Below, in pieces: positions 10,973-22,869 of a stretch of DNA of 64,000 nt. Numbering within the stretch: the stretch's first letter is position 1; every line of letters starts with the position of its first letter. Source of the stretch: Alentia gelatinosa. Its lineage: Eukaryota > Annelida > Polychaeta > Phyllodocida > Polynoidae. The notes beneath the pieces are model-generated. The model ran no database searches, was not told where the DNA came from, and saw only the letters and a list, made by a program, of their open reading frames with translations. The position numbers and the translations under genes were made by a program. The stretch lies in NCBI GenBank assembly GCA_950022655.1, contig OX465587.1:25299716-25363715 (forward strand), written 5' to 3'.

Positions 10973-11289
10973 ATCTCAGTAATTAATAGTACATTCTGCT
11001 TGAACATAGGTCACATATATAATCAGTCCTATCGGCCAGATATGTTATGCTAGACAATTAAATATCATCACTCTGTTGTATCTTGTATTGGAGAGGGGGC
11101 TCCAGTGGCTACGCTAAGGCTTTTCGTATGTACAACCCAGATTGGAGAAATGCTAGCATCTCATGATGACTGGGGAAACCAATTGCCAACAGCAATACAG
11201 TCTGACAATATTTCATGCAGAGTTGTTTGTCAGTACAAGTTTGATCTACTAGTACAGAAAACTGCCAGTCTGTATACCAATGATTCATT

Positions 11290-11400
11290 TTGATTTGGGT
11301 GTCAGTGTTTAATCCTTAAGTAGGTCATGTTGATTTGAATGCCAGTGCTTAATCTCTTAGAAAGTAATGTTGAGTTGGCTATCAACATGTCAACAGATTG
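11290..11400 (+). repeat. 40-bp minisatellite, diverged outlying block
   Basis: Two to three degenerate copies of the unit seen at 11,585-12,275 (GTCAGTGNTTAATC...AAGTCATGTTGA). They are separated from the main array by about 185 bp that resembles the 3' flank of the main array. Confidence 0.6.
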
Positions 11401-11584
11401 CATGGAGTGATTTACATAGAGAGTGCCGGTAGTATTAGTCAAGCTAGAAAAGCCTCTCAGTCAGATACAACACAATAGTACATTCTTTGATACATCCACA
11501 GGAGAAATACTTGATAAAGGAATGTTGGGATATAGATGTCAGATAATTCACCGACATTAGTATGTAATGTCGGTTAGGACTCCG

Positions 11585-12275
11585 AAGTTCATTTGACAGT
11601 GACTCATGTTTAATAGGATGACAGTGCTCAATCTATCAGTAAGTCATATTGAGTCTGGTATCAGTATTCAATCTGTCAGTAAGTCATATTGAGTTTGGTG
11701 TCAGTATTCAATCTGTAAGTAAGATATATTGAGGTTGGTGTCAGTACTCACTCTGTCAGTAAGTCATATTGAGTTTGGTGTCAGTACTCAATCTGTCAGT
11801 AAGTCATATTGATCTGCCACTAAGTCAGGTTTAATTAGCCTTCAGTAGTTCATCTATCAGCAAGTGCTTTTTAGTTGGGCGTCAGCAGTGAATCTGTCAG
11901 TAAGTTCCGTTGAGTTGGGCGTCATCAGTTCATATATCAGTACTTGTACCGTTGAGTTAGGTATCAGTAGTTAATCTGTCAGTAAGTGCTTCTGAGTTGG
12001 GCGCCAGCAGTTCAATTATCAGTTAGTGCTGTTGAGTTAAGTATCAGTATTTAATCTGTCAGTAAGTGCTTTTCAGTTGGGCGCCACCAGTTCAATTATC
12101 AGTGAGTGCTGTTGAGTTAAGTATCAGTATTTAATCTATCAGTAAGTGCTTTTGAGTTGGGCGCCACCAGATCAATTATCAGTGAGTGCTGTTGAGTTGG
12201 GTATCTGTAGTCAATCTGTCAGTAGGTCCCCTTGATGTAGGCATCAGTCTCTAATCTCTCAGTAAGTCATGGGGA
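11585..12275 (+). repeat. 40-bp minisatellite array
   Basis: The unit CAATCTGTCAGTAAGTCATA, then TTGAGTTTGGTGTCAGTACT, repeats about 17 times. The period is exactly 40 bp between 11,631 and about 11,800, then 40-41 bp. The later part alternates two subtypes (GCTTTTGAGTTGGGCGCC and GCTGTTGAGTTAAGTATC), giving a higher-order unit of about 80 bp. There are no spacers and no palindromic repeat, so this is not a CRISPR. Confidence 0.9.
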
Positions 12276-12279
12276 GTTA

Positions 12280-13720
12280 TTCTCATGCTGAGTGAGGCGG
12301 TACCAGACAGAACAGCGGGGCCTCTCAGTTTCCAGCCAGATGCAACACGAGGACCACATTCATTAATACACCCACAAAAATACACGTGATGAAGCGAACC
12401 TTGAATACGATAATCCGATTGCTTGCCAGCAGTGGCATGGAGGCTGGTAACTGCCGCCCTCTCCACTCTCACATCCACCGACACAGTGGCTATTCTTAGA
12501 CACGGAGTACCGACATCGGCTTAGCAAAAAAAGTGCAAACTAATTTGTCAATGCACGTGAAAGCCCGTTTAGTGTTTTACCCCAGCCTCCATTGTCTCCT
12601 CGCCCTTGATGTTTCCACGCAAATCCACGCAAGCCTGTGAATTATCTATTAATGCCATACAGGCAGTCCCAGTCTTTTTAGTGGTGTGTACACCGAGACT
12701 TGCAGTCCGTATTACACAAGGGAATACTCATCTGGCATTAAAAGGATGAAATAACAGAGCATGGGTTGGAAATTCTCTAACGCATACATGTGTTTTCTTT
12801 TCTCCATGAAGCATTACCCGGCTTTATTATGATAAGGTACAGAGTTCCAAGTTACATTTCATCCAGTATTGGACATAATTTCTACATTTGCAATTTTTCA
12901 TTATCCGTAATGCTCACAATGTCAGGCTCTCTGATCATATTAGTTACAATACCTTAGAATTCCCTTTTCTGTATGTTCTTCTTTCTGAACGTATAATTAA
13001 TGGTGAATCGAATGATATAGAATAGAGGTTTAAAATGTATAGTAATAAGGAATGTATGTATTCACTGTATCAGTAGCGGATTCCGGGTGGGAGAATTCCG
13101 GAGTTTCTAGTTGAAGGTTCCTGAATGTTGTCACGAGGTGTTTAGGCCGAGTGACTTGAATTCCGGCACCCTCACTGAGACATTCTGGAATTCCCCCACC
13201 CAGAATCAGTTTTCTTGTTATCATACACCTTATAAGAATAGATAAGAAATTTACACTATTTTCTGCTTGCAGACATTCTGATTCATCAGAATCCTACATG
13301 AACGGTGTTTACGCTTGTTTACGTACCACGCTATGCATCCTGAACAGGGTTTCTGATTGGCTGCCTTGATATCACGTAATCATCCCTGAGAGCAAAACAA
13401 GCACCCTCGTTGTGAACATAATCCAGGTTTTCCTATACCTAGCTGCGTTATGTAATTATATGAAGTGTTCGGTCTTAGGTAAAAATAAACTTTACGAATG
13501 GGAGTGAATTTTACGAAGTCTGTGGTCTGACATGTTTATTGTCAAGCAAAATATAACTATATAGAAATGTGGCTGTATGATACAGCCGTGTAAAGTAAGA
13601 ATTATGAGGTCTTGATCCCCATATTTAATTCAGGACAGACGTGGGTGGTACGAGCCTCGGGGGAGTAGGCTCAATGCCTGTAAATGGGTGAGCTGGGGTC
13701 ACACTGAGAGAGTTTAGAGA
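12280..13720. other. Unannotated stretch after minisatellite
   Basis: Apart from 12,300-12,440, which resembles the spacer at 11,440-11,560 (shared GCCTCTCAG and CAGATNCAACAC words), no exon or repeat was recognised. Confidence 0.4.
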
Positions 13721-13734
13721 AACGAGAGGCCTAG

Positions 13735-13850
13735 TAGTATGTAGAAATGTCGGATTGCCGCAGTGGTAACACAAGACGCCCGTTCATCACAACCCCATTC
13801 AACACGTCGCCATTTGCCAGCAGGAGGCCAGTAGTATATGGAAATGGCAA
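13735..13850 (+). repeat. Short direct duplication, ~89 bp apart
   Basis: GAGGCCTAGTAGTATGTAGAA recurs in diverged form at about 13,824 (GAGGCCAGTAGTATATGGAA), with ATG(T/G)C following both. This is a small local duplication. Confidence 0.55.
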
Positions 13851-13859
13851 TTTTAAACG

Positions 13860-14640
13860 GGATCGAAATAGTTGACACTCGAGGCAAAGCTCATGTTACC
13901 CAGGTTTCAGTTACCTGTTTTTACGAGTTGCCTTTTTTTGTTACCAGAGTATGACAGGCGACTGGGAAATGAGAACGAGCACCAGAACTAATATTGGTAT
14001 GATTTAAATCTGTGGTGAATAACAAGTTATGTAGTGAATATTTCAGGGATTTTGACAATTCACCAAGATGGTCCCATTGGGATACCGAAGATCAAAGCGG
14101 AAAGAAGGACAAATACATCAGTTTGATGTGGAGTTCAGTCACGTTATAGTTCCATTCGGGTAGGTGTGTACAACTGGGGAGGCAGACCGTGTTACATGCA
14201 TGGATAGGTTGATGTTTGCATGGTTATCTTCGGCTCTGCATAAAGTTGCTGGAGATGTCACCAATGAATTCCCACAAGTTTTTGGTTCTACTGAATGTTT
14301 TGTCGTTTAACCAGAATGTAAAAGCCTCACAATCACTGCATTAGATACCAATTGAGGATAATGAATGGCCGTATGTGATGCGGTTTCTCCTGTGACTTGT
14401 ACACTTACGGCATGACTACCATGTACATGTTCCGTTTATTATTTCAAAGCATCTCAATCTTATAGGGAGTATGTAATGTGAGTGAGATGGGTGTCACGTA
14501 ATGAATTAGCTGGTAACATTCAGCTCAGATTATCTGCTGACTTTAATAGCGGGAAATCCGAGACACCGGAGGAAGTATTCATTATCCGCTTCTCCTCCAT
14601 AATCTATCCTACACGTATGATATCATACCCTTCAACATAA
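13860..14640. other. Unannotated stretch
   Basis: Nothing beyond short chance ORFs is visible. Confidence 0.4.
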
Positions 14641-15055
14641 GATGAAGATTACAGATGTATCGAGTTACACTCAACATCCCATGCAAATCGAATTCTTCAA
14701 TAAGGATCTCTCTACTCTTACGAGCAGCTCATCTATATGCAGCAGGGTTCTTCGATTGGCGAGCAGCTCGGCCCGTTACGGCGCACACGGTGCTGCGCAG
14801 CTTCCCGCACCCAGCACAGCCACCAGCGGCTACGTGACCATCACTCTCCACCCAGAGGCGCTGAGAGGGCCTCTACCATCCACTCGGAGCAGCTCAGAGC
14901 TACTCGTGGCCAGTCAGAGCTGCTCATGAAGAATTAAGCGGCGCGCCGTGTGACGACGTGCCCATTAATCTTAGTCCGGCACGGCAATGAGGAGCCGAAG
15001 AAGGAGGAGAAGGGGCGGGATGCTGAGAGCTGTGGTTTGAGGAGCTCGCATAAAT

Positions 15056-15110
15056 ACACAATATTGACTGGTTTCATATATACAAGCGGCCGTATGTTCT
15101 GAGGAGTTGA
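15056..15110 (+). mobile_element. Partial copy of MITE family K
   Basis: ACAATATTGACTGGTTTCA followed by GAGGAGTTGAC matches the left half of the inverted-repeat element at 42,467-42,618. The right arm is not found here, so the copy is truncated. Confidence 0.5.
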
Positions 15111-15331
15111 CGCGTAGTAATATCCGAGCGCTCCTTTTTACAATACCACATTTTATGCGACACATAGGTGAAGGTTCATTAGATTTGTAATTGAATGCAG
15201 ATGGCGCATAGTTATCATGTGATCTACGTAGAATCTTGAGCAACAATTTCATACTTGGGTCCCTATTCTGCTATATGGAAATTTATAGCAAACGTGGAAA
15301 AATGCCCCCACCCCATGATTGGGATACTATC

Positions 15332-15666
15332 ATGAATTTATTGAATAGCATTAGAATTTGGCATTCTACTTAACGACTTTGTGGAATGTCACTGCTATTT
15401 TGCAAATATTTACCTGATATCATCAGAGGTTTACGTTTATTTTTCAAGTAATTTTTAGTGTTCAACCACACAATTGATTGAATGCCAGACACCCTCTCTG
15501 TATATTCACATAAAATGTATATGTGGTGTGGGATTTAAAGAACTCTCACTTTGGTAAATGTGTAGGGGGTGAGATTTCTACCTAAATTTATCTCATAGAT
15601 TCGATCATCACCTTTGATAAGTCTAATAGAACATATCGGACGTTAAACTACTCAAACAAAGAAACA
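15332..15666 (+). mobile_element. SINE-like repeat, head type 2, copy 1
   Basis: The 5' part (GGCATTCTACTTAACG...TGTCACTGCTATT) matches 19,708-19,990. The 3' part (GGGATTTAAAGAACTCTCAC...TAGATTCGATCA) is also shared with the tRNA-headed SINE at 19,178-19,628. It ends in a GACGTTAAACTAC plus CAAACAAA tail. The modular structure (different 5' head, common core, CAAA-type tail) is typical of SINE families sharing a core domain. No Pol III boxes were recognised in this head. Confidence 0.65.
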
Positions 15667-16406
15667 CATAAAATGATATATTTTCCTCAAATTAAATCTT
15701 GAAGGTTCAACGATATCATGATATATACGCATACGCATTGACCTACAACTGTGTCTCATCTAGAATTCATATAGATACAACAGAACCAGGAAGGCATTCT
15801 CCCACGGACCGGACCGAATCAATCAATAGAGGCGTGTGGAGGGTATCAGTGGGTGAATATCTGCTTTCCCCAAATTCGAAATTGCTGCATATTCGGTATT
15901 AAAGAAGGCCACAATCTCTGGACATCTGAGGAGAAGGCGAGCCGGAGTCACTGGAGGTGATCAATATGCCCGCCTCTCTAACACACACTGCTAAAAGAGT
16001 AACGACCCTGCCGTCACTCGCGGGGATCATAGAGCACGCAACAACGTCAATATACCTGTCCCGGCAGACAGGGCTGCAGCCTGCACACCCTGCCTGCCGT
16101 ATGAGAGTACTACATCAATTCTGCGCACAGTCCCCAGGGACGGGTTATTGGACACCTCGCCCCACTTTATGAAACTCATTCATCCTTGGTTATGACCGCG
16201 AAGCCGCATTTAATTCGCGATATTCAGTGACATGGTGCGCCACCTGGTTTTCTGAAAGGAGGCCATGACGAGGCACTCTGATGATAGCTATCGCTGCTCA
16301 AGAAGTCTTACATCAAGTTCTACTATCAAGTGCTGTATTACTAGCGTAAAATAAGCAGTCCACTAAAATTTGCCCCATTTTTTAATCAACTTTGGCCTAT
16401 ATTATA

Positions 16407-16576
16407 TAGGGGCCATCCATAATGTACGTACGCAAGAATTCTGGAAAATTTGAAACCCCTACTCCTTCTTCATCTTGGTCACATTAGATCAAAGAAGGGT
16501 TATACGCAATATTTCCCAAAAGATTTGTACCCCCCCCCCCCCCGCACTGTGTACGTGCCTTTTGGGTGACCCCCTA
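16407..16576 (+). mobile_element. Poly-C MITE family G, copy 1
   Basis: Imperfect terminal inverted repeats TAGGGGCCATCCATAA and TGACCCCCTA bound about 170 bp; the outer TA may be the target duplication. Inside are an antisense ACAAGATG-type block and a run of 14 C (16,530-16,543). Related copies lie at 23,610-23,767 and 44,861-45,045. Confidence 0.7.
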
Positions 16577-16898
16577 TGTTTTATTGTAGAATGGTATATC
16601 TGAATTGCAAAACCCTATCTACCCATACCCTCCCCTCTGCTCCTGAACCAGCTTCACCCGGACCTTTGGCCTTGCACCTCTCTCCAATCTGGCAAGTCCA
16701 GACTGGCCCTGCCTATCGCCCTAACCTTGGCACTGCTCCCCTTACCCTGCTATACACCTTGTCGCCTGCCTCTTCCCTATGCCCTTACTTTGCCTCTAAC
16801 CTCTGCTGACCCTACCTGTCCTTCCGTTCTCCTCCTGATCTCCACCCACTCTTCCCAATGTCTGTGTGGCGTCCACTGGATCTACAAAGTGCAGAGTT

Positions 16899-17085
16899 TA
16901 GGCTTAAGACACACCAAGCGAGAAATGCAGCGATTTCCGGAATCGCCAACACAAAATGGCGTGTATTTGTGCTGTTATTTCATATTTCATACTATGAAAT
17001 AATGTTTCAAATCCGTGCCATATTGTGTTGGCGATTCCGGAGATCGCTGCCTTGACTCGCTTGGTCTGTCCCCGGCTTTAGGCTT
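16899..17085. mobile_element. MITE family E, copy 1
   Basis: Long imperfect inverted arms pair ACCAAGCGAGAAATGC...CGATTTCCGGAATCGCC, then AACACAAAATGGC, with the reverse complement on the right (GCCATATTGTGTTGGCG...GACTCGCTTGGTCTGTC). The centre is AT-rich and ORF-free. A second copy lies at 54,027-54,254. Confidence 0.8.
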
Positions 17086-17089
17086 CCCA

Positions 17090-18480
17090 GTCAGTATTTA
17101 CCACCTTCAACTTGGTTCTTCGTTCTGTCCACGTTAAACGAGAGCTCAGAATCAGCTCGACAAGACTGCTGTAACGACAGACTGTGTTAGGAGAGTGCAA
17201 GCCACTCCCAATCCTCATTTATTATACGTGAAGTGCTCAACGTTATTTGTCTTCAAGAGCAGTGGCTGTGGCTGAGATCGGTGTAATGGATGTGAATGAT
17301 GGTGCGCTGAGGTGCTGACAAAGAAATAATCGTTTTACTAAAAATCACATCATGTTGGCATTTGTCTTCATGTTCAAATCCGTTTGCATACACATTGAGA
17401 CAGAAAAGAGCATATCGCCCGCCTGCAACAACGGACCGCAGTGACAGAATTGTAACAGAATCTGGGGAAGTTTTATAATGGCATTATCAGTTTCCGACTG
17501 TATTTAATCATATTAGGACACTACGCTCTTGATCTTATTGAAATAAAACTAAAACTAGAACTAAATAAAAATAGATTTAGATGCAAGATTTTAAATTAGA
17601 CGCATGAGTGTCCTTATCACGTCTACACCTCAGAATACCCTGAGGTGTCATAGAGAGTTATCGGTCGAGAGTGCAATATACGGTTTTCAACTGGAAATGT
17701 CTGGAGTTTAGAAGGACTGTGCTTTCCCTGTTACCTAAAGCCTTTAATACATTAGGGAGTGAGAGTGGTTTCTATGTATTTATCGGAACCCGCACGATAT
17801 AGGGTAGAAATCGCAAGCACAGAATGAGATGCCAAAAAGAAAATATTTGTGACTGTTCCCGATAGACACTATTATTGACTCCTTTAAAAATACTCTCTAC
17901 ATATAAAAAGAACCTCACTATCTCCAAGCTGAGGTACTCTCACACAGAACATTGTGACTCTCTCATAATACTTAACCCTCTCTACGTACCAGGAGATATA
18001 TGATCTTCTTTTACAGGGTAGTGTAGCGCAGTATTATAAATATTTTGATAGATGTTACTCAATAAGGATCTAGAATCCTTAGATGTATTTCTGCAATTCC
18101 TGTATTATTATCATCAGTATCCGAGGTAAATATCGGCAACATGCGGCACTGATCGAAACTCTTTCGATGTACTATGACGCAGTGTTACGTTCCCATCTGG
18201 GGTCTGTTTGATAATGAACGGACGATTTCAAGGCTGGACGATCAGAGCTATTCAGCAAGGGGCGACATGTGGGACGATCCTTGCCATAAGTCGTAAGGTC
18301 GCTGTCAGATCGTGAAAGATGACAGACTTGGAAACTTCGTTTCCTTAATTGATTAAATAACTAGGAGAGCTTTTAGCAAGTTACAAGTCACCGATAAGAT
18401 AACCTAGCTGGAGAAGCTTTTTAAAAAAAAATTAAACAAGGCCCAGCCATGTTTTAGCCTTGTATGCTAGATAGCTCTAT
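17090..18480. other. Unannotated stretch with one small hairpin
   Basis: The only structure noticed is ACACCTCAG / CTGAGGTGT (17,625-17,648, 6-nt loop). No exon or multicopy repeat was recognised. Confidence 0.4.
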
Positions 18481-18708
18481 ACCAGGCTCCTGTTAAATAA
18501 TGTATGCCAACGAAGTACAGGGTACAAAGAGACCTCGTAGAAGGTTTATCATTCAATAATATTCAACCTCGTTATCTAAGATCTCCCTACATGACTAAAG
18601 GTCGTCCAAAAGTGTTGGATAAAGTCGACTCACATCGTCCCTGGGTCTCGTTGATGTACAGAAAAGGGTCTTCATGTACGACCCTAGATTATTCAAATGG
18701 TCCCTGAA
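18481..18708 (+). repeat. Dispersed repeat family H, copy 1
   Basis: Aligns with 60,396-60,600 in the same orientation. Shared blocks are AAGTACAGGGT, AATATTCAACCTCGTT, CACATCGTCCCTGGGT and GGTCTTCATGTACGA. It is about 200 bp and has no ORF. Class unknown. Confidence 0.7.
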
Positions 18709-19177
18709 TTAGCATTTTCACAACATCTGGTGTCATCTGTTCCTAGTCTGACACTTGGCTGATAAAGTCATACAGGAGTAGAGTTCCATTGACTTCACCC
18801 AATCGCAATCCCCTCAATCTCTCAAAATAACCATGCTGCACAACGTTGACCCATCCCCAAAACACAACCTATCTTTGAATAATCAGTATGACTAAACAGG
18901 CCAGTGGTCACGGTCAGAGGTCTATAGCATTGTAATCGTAAGGTACCATTAGTTAATAAAATTAACGGAAAAGGTATGTACTAAGGTATTTGTGGATCAG
19001 CCTGCATCGGTAATTTAAACTGCATCGGTCATTTAAATCGAGCTTGGCCGAGCCTGGCCGGGCACGTCTGATCGCGTAGTTTGGACACTTCAATCACGCC
19101 TACACATCCAGAATAGTAAATGAGGTAGTGTCAGATTCAGAACAGATGCCTCAGATGCGCTCGGACACCATTGTGGG

Positions 19178-19628
19178 TGGGGAGTTTGTTCAGTGGTTGA
19201 TAGCACTGGACCTTTAACCCCAAGGCCGAGGACGTGTGTTCAGCCTTCAGCCACTTTTCTCTTTCACCCCAAGCTGTGGTAGATTTACAGCTATACCAAA
19301 GGGAAGTCCAGCTTATTTCATGTTTATGTGGCGTGGGAACTAAAGAAAACTCTCACCTCAGTAAATGTCTAGGGGTCAGATTTCTAGCTGAATTCATCAC
19401 ATAGATTCGATCACCACCCTAGTGTGGTAAAAGAACCTTGAGAATCAATAACTTTTTTGACCGGACAATGAATCAAACCAACAAACTAACCTCGGTGATG
19501 GTCACAATCTGAAGTGTGCAGAAGTGGATAGACACACTCTATAACATTGGTAACTCCTTCTATCTTTGGAACAGACTAAAGACCCGGAAAGGGTTATTCT
19601 ATTCCACAAGGCTATATCTACATTATCT
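19178..19628 (+). mobile_element. tRNA-derived SINE, copy 1 (full length)
   Basis: The 5' head (GTTCAGTGGTTGATAGCACT...) reads like a degraded tRNA with an A-box-type segment, and a decayed B-box region follows at about 19,233-19,256. Next comes a core shared with 15,332-15,666 and 19,708-19,990 (AACTAAAGAAAACTCTCAC...TAGATTCGATCACCACC). An AAACCAACAAACTAACC-type A/C-rich segment follows, then about 130 bp ending ACAAGGCTATATCTACATTA. A minus-strand copy at 49,434-49,862 covers the same order and preserves a perfect B box. Confidence 0.75.
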
Positions 19629-19707
19629 TGTACATGATCATTAGACAGCTATGTGTTTGACTTCCTAAACAGACGATTGTTCTAATTAAAAGCCATTAAC
19701 GGCTGGA

Positions 19708-19990
19708 ATGTCTTGAGTGGCATCGGAGTTTGACATTCTACATAAACATTTTGTGGCAAGTCAGTGCTATTAATCAAATATATTTGATATCAGTAAAGGT
19801 GTACCTTTGATTGTCAAGTCATTGTCAGAATTCTATGATGTGGAAACTAAAAGAACTCTCACTTCTGTAAAGTTTTAGGGCTGAGATTTCTACCTAAATT
19901 CATCTCGTAGATCCGATCACCATCAAACCAAAGTAATTCCAATAGAACATATTGGCTGTTAAACTACCCAAACAAAAATCAAACAAACAC
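19708..19990 (+). mobile_element. SINE-like repeat, head type 2, copy 2
   Basis: It shares head and core with 15,332-15,666: GACATTCTACATAAAC, TTGATATCAGTAAAGG, then AAGAACTCTCACTTCTG and TAGATCCGATCACC. It ends AGAACATATTGGCTGTTAAA with a CAAACAAA-type tail. It sits 80 bp downstream of the tRNA-headed SINE, so two related retroposons are near neighbours in the same orientation. Confidence 0.65.
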
Positions 19991-20353
19991 CATCTTTTCG
20001 TTGAGAATTCGGCCCAGTGGAACACAACCTGAAAACTATACTCCATACCTTCTGTGATACCCAACAGGAAGAGAAAGGGTGGCGTTTCATGCTTTTAATG
20101 GCGCACCTTTTCTGTTTGAAGCACCCCATGTTTTGTCAGCTATGCACAGTAAGCATCGCGTGGACAAACTCCTGTCGATGCCGTGTCAGGTCCGGCTTTG
20201 TCGACATACAAACACGAGACGCGACTATTCGATGCAATTACAAGTATGAGCATAGGGCTTACCTCACCACTTCACCGACTCCCCATAGCAGATCAAACCT
20301 GTGACATTCATCCATATTTACCCAGACGCCCGTCTGCTTCCGCTCCGGTCGCC

Positions 20354-20372
20354 CACCCATAATGCCTTGCGG
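20354..20372 (+). promoter_or_regulatory. ZNF143-like (SBS) site
   Basis: CACCCATAATGCCTTGCGG agrees with the vertebrate ZNF143/THAP11 SBS consensus (CCCANAATGC followed by YG). It lies in a GC-richer patch, but no TSS or start codon with recognisable coding follows. Confidence 0.35.
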
Positions 20373-20552
20373 GAGAAGCTTGGGGGTGGAGGCACACAGA
20401 CAGATAAGCTCTCAGGAGATAGAGATAGATAACGGCGCTTCTCAAAGGCCCATTGAAAGGTCATTGCATCATGTTCACCACCTCCGCTCTACCACACGGT
20501 ATGTAGTGTTGGCGCCCTTTGGGTGCAGTGAGAGATGGGAGCAGTAGGAAGG

Positions 20553-21043
20553 TAAAGTCCCATTCACACCGTGCGACTAGAGGGCTTGCGACTTTTTTAA
20601 AATATTTTTTTGTTTAGTGTCAAACATCTGATCTAAGTCAGTTCTTCCTGTTGTACATTAATATTCCGCCGTATATACGTCGGTACATCGAAATAAAGAT
20701 GAAGTGTTGATGATGAGGGATGAGAGATGTGAAAGTTAGGTAGACGACATATTCCTACATAATTATTGTCGATATTTCTTACAGTGACACGCAACCCATC
20801 TGAACAGTTAGCCATAGTTTTTATTGAGATTATCCTTTAGTTTTGAGCTGGATTTAGTGTTACCTAGCTTGAGACTGGGTATACCAAACGGCTTGCGACT
20901 GGGTGTACTTCTGTTACTGCTAGTTGCAAGCACCTGGTATACCCAGTTGCCTACAAAGCGGGAAGCATGCAGTTCATACTGTGCGATTTGAAGCGCGAGT
21001 CGCTGGCAGGTACCGCTAGTCGTTGACTTGGGGTAACAAGGCA
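20553..21043 (-). mobile_element. GCGACT-rich MITE family A/B, short copy
   Basis: The right end in family orientation is the reverse complement of CCCATTCACACCGTGCGACT (20,558-20,577). Read on the minus strand, internal blocks CCCAGTCGCAAGC and CAGTCTCAAGCT, and a distal block CTGCCAGCGACTCGCGC, all have counterparts in the same order in the plus-strand element at 27,001-28,252. GCGACT/AGTCGC words recur. No ORF. Confidence 0.6.
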
Positions 21044-21049
21044 CCATGG

Positions 21050-22869
21050 TGTTGTCTCATTACCTTAATTCCATATAAGGAATACAGTAGACCGAGTAGC
21101 CAATGACTGCATTCGCAGAAAACCCCGACCTTCACCCTGACCTCCTTACATGATATTTTCTCGCGCCTTGGGACGGCTCTGCAGTCGAGAGTTGACCTCG
21201 AATCTTAGGGGCCACAACCACCCTCAAGGTATACCCAAACGTACAGTGTGAGTGGGTTGCACTGGTATTGGGTGGTGTTGAGGGAGTTCGCATAAGGTGA
21301 AATGGTGTCAGTACAGCAGGCCCAAGGAAGATGGGTCTATTTAAGGTAACCTTCCAGGTAGATTTGGATTCGCTGTCGAAAGTATTTGATGCCGTTGGAT
21401 GTTGTATGATATCATGGGGAGCTATGATAAGGCATGTAAATATTTCTTATGTATGGTAATGTGGAGTAGAGGATAAGTTAAGGGGAGCCATTGACTCAAT
21501 AACCAAAAGGAAAAGGAGAACCTTTTATGTATGCACGAGTTGGGATTTGTAGTGATGGCTCAATAGAAGCGGAGAAGGCTACATGCCACTGGTGGGTGTG
21601 GCTTAAATGACATGCTTTGTGGTATGCATAGTAGCAGGCCATTGTGGTTGGGCATGTCGTGGAAGATAATGGAGACCTTTGCTGCTTGCCGACGTGGCTA
21701 CAAATAGAGAAGAATCATACCGGGAGGTTTGACTTTTTAAAAGTTTTAATCTTATACTGATCGTCACAAATCTATTCACACTTCTAGTGGTGCAGGTTTC
21801 GGTTTGCCTGTACTGAGGAAATGAACTGATGACTGGATGAGCGATTCATTGTCTGATTAGAGGGGAAACAGATAATGAAATGGCGGTCTATATTTTAACC
21901 AGGCTGACAGCACCATCCGCTAATTTATCAACAGAAGGCTCCCACTCCTTCAATTTAGTCTCGTTTAATTACAATTAATCATGCAAAATCTCCTGGAGCA
22001 GTTTCTCCAGAGGCAGTCCATACCACAGTGTGGTGGCCACATTAAAACTCACGCATGGGATGTTATTGCTTAGAAACTGTCCAATTCCGCATGTTGGTGT
22101 TTCCCACGCCAGAATATTATTGAATTCCGTAGGAAAACTGAATATTATTTTTTCACATCTGCCTTTATTACAGAATCCAGTCTCGCTGCTCTTATTCATT
22201 GCAGTCATGCCTTAAATCATTCAACACTAAACTGATTCTCCCAAGGCTCAGAATGTGAATGTTTGGACATTGTCGATGTACATTAATATTGTAAAAGCTG
22301 CACTCAACGCCCCATAACGAAGTTCTCTGCCACATTACCGTGCACTTCATAACGTTAGTGGCATCTAACCCAGAACTCAGAGACAGAATCCTCCCCTTAA
22401 CACAAACCTGCCGGCGTCTTATCTGATGCTTAAAATTGACTTATTTTTGCTTCGATCGCCCCAACACCACCGATCCATTATGTTTATTTATCCTGGATTT
22501 CCGGCTGATTAGAGTATTCATCACGTGAAAGGCCCACTCCCGCAACGTCGACCCATTTCCCCCTTGAGCCAAACGTGAGGTTCGCCGTAGAGACACCCAT
22601 CGGCCATTCTCTTGTTTTGTATCAGGCCAGTTTGCATCCATCACTGACGGCTCGTGAAGATGGTATTACTTGGTTCTCTCCTGGTGAATGGCTCGGCCTT
22701 TTTAACCCTCTCTAAAGTGGTATCCCGGTTTAGTGAAAATTCTACACACTGATAGTATAGGTCCAATAAAAGGATTGACAATGAACAAATGGTTATCTGA
22801 CTACAACAAGCTAAGAAGAAACAAACTGCACACCCTTCATTCAACTGTGAATGAGAAGAGAAACTGTGT
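21050..22869. other. Unannotated stretch
   Basis: No exon or repeat with a second copy was recognised. Short ORFs on both strands look like chance. Confidence 0.4.

Noticed and set aside
11585..12275. CRISPR-like regular repeats
   Set aside because: Repeats are contiguous with no unique spacers, diverged, and in a eukaryotic context.
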